DNA from: Cylindrotheca closterium
Lineage: Eukaryota > Bacillariophyta > Bacillariophyceae > Bacillariales > Bacillariaceae
Reading direction: 5' to 3'
Length of the DNA: 19,112 nucleotides
NCBI GenBank assembly: GCA_933822405.4
Contig: CAKOGP040001774.1
Span: forward strand, 1-19,112
Positions 17,167 to 19,112 of this stretch are shown here, piece by piece. Numbering within the stretch: the first letter of the stretch is position 1; every line of letters starts with the position of its first letter. Below the pieces are notes generated by a model, which saw only the letters and a list, made by a program, of their open reading frames with translations, did not search any database and had not been told where the DNA came from. Both the position numbers and the translations under genes were made by a program.

Positions 17167-18132
17167 ATTTCCTTAGGCAAGTCATTGGGCCCCATATCAA
17201 ACTGTGAGTGAATCCCCTCATTGACAGTACTGTGACGTTCACATATTTGAACATTATCACATGTAGAAGCCAATTGAGATCAGCTGTTGTGAGAGGCGGG
17301 ACGCCCAAAGAGAGACAGATCGTTGACATCTGATCTTGTCATAATGTTGTTGTTGGAGTGGAAGCCAAGACAAGGCGGTGTGTCCCTCCAAAAGGCCTTG
17401 GGACCCAATCACCTGCTGAGCCAAGAAGGCCGGCCAAACCGAAGGAGAGATGGTCCTTGGAAGAAATGAAGGAGGTGTGCAAACGCCTTGAAGAAGCTGT
17501 AGGATCGCTAGTTTGATGGATGGGCCCGTCAGTTGCAGGTCTAGCCACGCAGAGAAGGCTGCAGTGCGACGATCCCATTCAGCTGTTGCCAAAGCAGCGC
17601 AGCAGCGGGGAACGTGCAGATGATCCTCAAAGTTGCCGCAGCGTGGGCAAGCTGCTGATGTCTCCAAACCCCATAAAACTTTAAATTTGCCTGTGCCGCA
17701 CATGCCCACACAATGTTTAGTAGACCATCTTTGTAGTCCTGCAGGAAGAGATCACATGGCGTGACCCATTGTGTCCCAGGCAATCTCAGACTCGGTTTTG
17801 GCAGAGAGAGTACCTTTGTCCCTCCAGCGCGAGTGTAGGGCCGGAAGAGTCACACACTCTTGGATGAACTGGAAATCAAGGCATGACTGTTTGGTGTCTG
17901 CCACGTACATTGCCGCAAGTTCAGTGAAGAAACGAGGGTTGGGGGCTATGAGATGATTGGCCGTCTCAAGTTCCTTATGGTACTCCACCGCCATTTCATC
18001 CACCTCAAGGTTCCGTTTTGCCAATGGTGCGCCGGTGTTGAATGGTTGGCTTGGTGATAAATTCGAAGTTTTCATTGTAAATTCAGTACTAGCGCTACAT
18101 AAGGCAGACTGGGTGGTTTTGCCGGAATGCAT
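17153..18132 (-). pseudogene. RT-associated Cys/His domain, copy 2, truncated C-terminus
   Basis: Repeats 15823-16802, including the internal TGA (17752-17754), the CPRC..HVPRC motif and the frame shift. The last part of the domain (after KEIQPMLT) is cut off by the duplication junction and replaced by unrelated residues (SQALIPTKA). Since both copies carry the same TGA and frame shift, those lesions predate the duplication. Confidence 0.65.
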
Positions 18133-18482
18133 GTTGTTTCGTTTCTGAAATAATTTTTTCTATGATCAAGTTTTGGGTAAATGGATTCCCAAATCAGAGA
18201 TCCAGGTGACGCATCGTAAGTGTTTGGTATGGTGCACCAACACACTACGTGCTATTGAGGCCTCTGATCAGTTGACCAAGATGGAGGAAGGTATGGAATT
18301 TTTGGACAATGTGATTGAAGACACCATCAATGTCTACCAAGGTCAAATCTCGATCAATATGGATATGGCGAGTGCCAAGGATATTGACGATGGTCAAACG
18401 GTCACGGGGATGCTGGATGAAATGCACGAACGTGAACAACAACTGGAGGATGCCTTTGTGGGAATCAAAGCTTGTGACAACG
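17153..18482. repeat. 1330-bp tandem duplication, unit 2
   Basis: Second unit, starting ttagcattggttg and ending cttgtgacaacg. The join at 17152/17153 fuses KACDN of the plus gene to the interior of the minus-strand fragment. A one-base microhomology at the join suggests a simple end-joining or template-switch event. Confidence 0.95.
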
Positions 18483-19009
18483 CCTTGGCGGCTAAAGATC
18501 AGGCCCTGGCTCAGCAGAAAGCCGCGACGGCGGCTCTTCAAGCCCAACTTGACGCCCTTCAACGCCAGACAGCCCACCACTTGGCCATCGATTCGCAACC
18601 ACCTGCTCAAAACAATGAGGTCTCCCCAGATCGGTCCGAATTTACTATGCCACCAAAAAAGAGGAAAAGCAAGGATACTTCCACGACTAAGAGGAGAGTT
18701 AACAGGTCTAAGGCTGGTCTTAAGCCGCCCACTAAGTAAACTCGTACCAGCACGTCTGTTCACTTTCAGCAGCCAAAGCAGCGCTCTTGGAACACGTCTC
18801 AGGTCCAGGTGGACACAACTCAGATGGAGGGCGATACTACTACAGCCGTGTCCCAGGACGAAAGCCTCTCATCTCTGACAGCATCATCTCCGGGAGGTGT
18901 ACACCCATTCTTTCTCCCTTCTCCATCTGGCAAATCCGGTACTAGCGGATCTGCTAAGTTGCCTTCTTTGGCCGGCCGCGGAGCGCCTTGCTCCGCGGCA
19001 GGGCCATGA
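18163..19009 (+). pseudogene. Plus-strand gene, 3' part: coiled coil and basic C-terminus
   Basis: Continues the 13572 gene. After the 18-bp target repeat (18163-18180) it reads KWIPKSEIQVTHRK and a Glu/Asp-rich helical segment. A heptad-like Ala/Gln-rich coiled coil (ALAAKDQALAQQKAATAALQ) spans about 18480-18570, followed by a basic end with a nuclear-localisation-like PPKKRKSK and RRVNRSKAGLKPPTK. TAA at 18737-18739 interrupts, but the same frame stays open for 89 further codons (TRTSTSVHFQQPKQRS to APCSAAGP) and ends at TGA 19007-19009. The TAA may be a true stop or a late nonsense change. Coiled coil plus basic tail would suit an RNA- or DNA-binding ORF1-like protein, but this is inference. 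Confidence 0.55.
18975..18999. repeat. GC-rich hairpin before the ATGA overlap
   Basis: Perfect 10-bp arms GCCGCGGAGC (18975-18984) and GCTCCGCGGC (18990-18999) around a 5-nt loop. It lies 6 nt upstream of ATGA at 19006-19009. Confidence 0.85.
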
Positions 19010-19112
19010 GAGGCCCCAGGTCGTCTGCCGCTAGGTCACGGCGTGCAGGCAGAAGATCTCGAATTAGTGGCCCGTCAAGTGTTGTTTCCCACGCTTCACT
19101 TGACGAATATTT
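19006..19112 (+). CDS. Start of a possible second ORF, cut by window end
   Basis: ATG at 19006 overlaps the TGA (19007-19009) of the preceding frame as ATGA. The frame is open to the window end (at least 35 codons), starting MRGPRSSAARSRRAGRRS and very basic. The same frame is also open upstream from about 18958, so this could equally be the earlier gene after a frameshift. No domain can be named from this fragment. Confidence 0.35.
   Translation, partial: MRGPRSSAARSRRAGRRSRISGPSSVVSHASLDEY
19073..19105. repeat. Inverted repeat, 9-bp arms
   Basis: CGTCAAGTG (19073-19081) and CACTTGACG (19097-19105) around a 15-nt loop, inside the possible second ORF. Confidence 0.8.

Noticed and set aside
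15823..18482. Two independent insertions of the same retroposed fragment
   Set aside because: Shared stops, shared flanking gene sequence and an exact 1330-bp period show tandem duplication of one insertion.

Overview
This is a transposon-rich stretch of nuclear eukaryotic DNA. A diatom or related stramenopile is the best guess. It rests on CoDi-like Ty1/copia retrotransposons (integrase tail, HVDD-type reverse transcriptase, S-H-T-G RNase H segment) and on a reverse-transcriptase-associated Cys/His C-terminal domain of a type I associate with diatom retroelements. This is inference from recalled family features, not a database search. No intact host gene, tRNA, rRNA or CRISPR array is visible.

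Layout, left to right. (1) 1-584: no supportable gene, possibly the LTR edge of another element. (2) 585-13480: a decayed copia element (element B) on the minus strand, with its 5' LTR at 13034-13480. It has lost its 3' LTR and is split by three later insertions. (2a) 843-5353: a second copia element of the same family (element A), plus strand, with two 444-bp LTRs and a 5-bp target duplication ACAGC, inserted inside element B's RNase H. Element A has lost protease and integrase by internal deletion. (2b) 8614-10163: a 1550-bp insertion flanked by a perfect 18-bp duplication, carrying an uninterrupted 417-codon ORF of unknown function. (2c) 11734-12290: a 557-bp MITE with long imperfect inverted repeats and a TTAA duplication, inside gag.

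(3) 13572-19112: remains of a long plus-strand gene of unknown function (acidic N-terminus, Lys tract, coiled coil, basic C-terminus). It carries two frameshifts and several stops. A 1.37-kb minus-strand retroposed fragment, encoding the Cys/His domain, is inserted in it with an 18-bp (17/18) target duplication. A 1330-bp segment spanning most of that insertion and the following gene segment was then duplicated in tandem, apparently without any base difference.

The most interesting points are these. Both copia elements have, directly after the 5' LTR, a 17-19 nt sequence complementary to the likely 5' end of their own transcript, which suggests Tf1-style self-priming. Both share an in-frame TGA in pol and an Asp-to-Asn change at a probable RNase H catalytic residue. 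The 417-codon ORF and the long plus-strand gene are unassigned. The window works as a record of nested insertion followed by decay, not as a functional operon or pathway.
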